Shown: piece by piece, positions 63,006 to 64,000 of the stretch
How positions within the stretch are numbered: the first letter of the stretch is position 1
How the letters are laid out: the number at the start of each line of letters is the position of its first letter
NCBI RefSeq assembly: GCF_024505085.1
Contig: NZ_JANIBC010000001.1
Coordinates: forward strand, 62,001 to 126,000
Source: Parvularcula maris
GTDB lineage: Bacteria > Pseudomonadota > Alphaproteobacteria > Caulobacterales > Parvularculaceae
DNA: 64,000 nt
Direction: 5' to 3'
Program-made: the position numbers and the translations under genes
The notes under the pieces: model-generated
Databases searched by the model: none
Told to the model about the DNA's origin: nothing
What the model saw: only the letters and a program-made list of their open reading frames with translations

Positions 63006-64000
63006 CTAGTACCGGTAGTCTTCGCCCTTGAAGGGGCCGTTCTTCTGCACGCCGATATAGTCCGCCTGCTCCTGGCTCAGCTCGCTGAGGTTCGCGCCGA
63101 CATGGGCGAGATGGAGGCTGGCGACTTTCTCGTCGAGGTGCTTCGGTAGGACATAGACCTGGTTCTTGTACTTACCGTCGTCATTGTTCGCGAAGAGCTC
63201 GATCTGGGCCAGGGTCTGGTTGGTGAAGCTGGCCGACATGACGAAGCTGGGGTGCCCTGTCGCGTTGCCTAGGTTCACGAGGCGGCCTTGGCTGAGGAGG
63301 ATGATCCGCTTCTCATCGGTCAGGTGCACCATGTCCACCTGGTCCTTGATATTCGTCCACGGATAGTTCTTCAGCGCATCGACTTGGATCTCGTTGTCGA
63401 AATGGCCGATATTGCAGATGATGGCCATGTCCTTGGCCTCGCGCATATGGTCAGCTGTCAGAACGTCTTTGTTGCCCGTGGCGGTGACCACGATGTCCGA
63501 GCGGGGCATGGCCTGCTCCATGGTGACGACCTCGTAGCCGTCCATGGCCGCCTGGAGGGCGCAGATGGGGTCGACCTCGGTCACCATGACCCGGCAGCCC
63601 GCGCCGCGAAGGGACGCAGCCGAGCCCTTGCCGACATCGCCGTAGCCCGCGACGGTGGCGACCTTGCCGGCCATCATGACGTCGGTGCCCCGGCGGATGG
63701 CGTCGACCAGCGATTCCTTGCAGCCGTACTTGTTGTCGAATTTCGACTTGGTGACCGAGTCGTTCACGTTGATCGCGGGGAAGGGGAGGGTGCCTTCCTT
63801 CGCACGCTGATAGAGGCGCATGACGCCGGTGGTGGTTTCCTCGGTGACGCCTTTGATCGAGGCTTTGACCTTGGAGTAGAAGCCGGGGTCGCGCTCTAGG
63901 CGGCGCTTGATCGTGGCGAAGAAGGCCTCCTCTTCCTCGTTGGAGGGGTTTTCAAGCACGGAAGGATCGCTCTCGGCCTGGCTGCCGATCAGGATCAGCA
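63006..64000 (-). CDS. ahcY: Adenosylhomocysteinase (5' part beyond window)
   Basis: Splits S-adenosylhomocysteine into adenosine and homocysteine, clearing the inhibitor of methyltransferases. The window holds the C-terminal 330 codons: [26 protein letters not shown], the NAD-binding [19 protein letters not shown], the [11 protein letters not shown] and [12 protein letters not shown] segments, and the C-terminal [12 protein letters not shown] with the conserved Lys and Tyr. The frame runs unbroken to the window edge (the GTG at 63959 is internal), so about 130 N-terminal residues are missing. Confidence 0.96.
   Translation of the reverse strand, partial: LILIGSQAESDPSVLENPSNEEEEAFFATIKRRLERDPGFYSKVKASIKGVTEETTTGVMRLYQRAKEGTLPFPAINVNDSVTKSKFDNKYGCKESLVDAIRRGTDVMMAGKVATVAGYGDVGKGSAASLRGAGCRVMVTEVDPICALQAAMDGYEVVTMEQAMPRSDIVVTATGNKDVLTADHMREAKDMAIICNIGHFDNEIQVDALKNYPWTNIKDQVDMVHLTDEKRIILLSQGRLVNLGNATGHPSFVMSASFTNQTLAQIELFANNDDGKYKNQVYVLPKHLDEKVASLHLAHVGANLSELSQEQADYIGVQKNGPFKGEDYRY

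Overview
The window is GC-rich, densely coded DNA from the chromosome of an alphaproteobacterium. Three conserved alphaproteobacterial gene blocks support this. (1) rho - hemJ - hemE - [intergenic] - ppsR - maf - aroE - coaE - dnaQ (1-9183) is the order that flanks the chromosomal origin in Caulobacter and relatives. (2) miaB - phoH - ybeY - corC - lnt - xre - metK - trmB - rimP - nusA (28477-50123) all lie on the minus strand, with insertions between them. (3) ffs (SRP RNA) - dnaX - ybaB - recR (55916-62160). GANTC sites cluster in the hemE-ppsR gap, which fits a CcrM-type lineage (Caulobacter/Hyphomonas/Parvularcula-like). Family-level placement is inference.

Layout. 1-5.6 kb: rho, an S9 peptidase, two haem genes, then the probable replication origin. 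5.6-9.2 kb: the tightly overlapping ppsR-maf-aroE-coaE run and dnaQ. 9.2-12.4 kb: an ExeA-like ATPase and a TPR lipoprotein of the PEP-CTERM/exosortase exopolysaccharide type. 12.5-21.6 kb: a DUF1674 protein, polA, a LOV blue-light histidine kinase with a single-domain response regulator, PHA depolymerase, a SCO-type copper protein and a spore-photoproduct-lyase-like radical SAM protein. 21.9-24.3 kb: an rhlE helicase and a decayed IS5/IS427-group element that sits inside the loop of a palindromic repeat. 24.3-28.4 kb: a 2OG oxygenase, a glycosyltransferase and a hybrid histidine kinase. 28.5-50.1 kb: the interrupted translation/RNA block, carrying a GT2 plus acyl-ligase/ACP/hexapeptide fusion, arsR-oxidoreductase, putA, a Zn-alcohol dehydrogenase and immunity-like genes. 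50.1-64 kb: membrane proteins, an MscS channel, nudC, two alpha/beta hydrolases (one fused to a META domain), SRP RNA, a semiSWEET, a small membrane-protein/XRE operon, a VPLPA-CTERM protein, dnaX-ybaB-recR and the 3' part of ahcY.

Most of the genes are housekeeping: replication (origin, dnaQ, polA, dnaX, recR), transcription (rho, nusA), tRNA modification (miaB, trmB), haem, the SAM cycle (metK, ahcY) and lipoprotein maturation (lnt). The intergenic space carries at least four families of palindromic repeats. One family (CGTCATCCCGG ... CCGGGATGACG) occurs four times, and its ATG lies at or near the start of two downstream reading frames.

The observations most worth following are the origin with its GANTC cluster, the two-gene GT2 / ligase-ACP-acyltransferase operon, the promoter-terminator arrangement in the rimP-nusA leader, the exosortase-type sorting components, and the IS element with a 20-bp perfect palindrome inside its transposase. 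No tRNA, rRNA, CRISPR array or prophage was seen.
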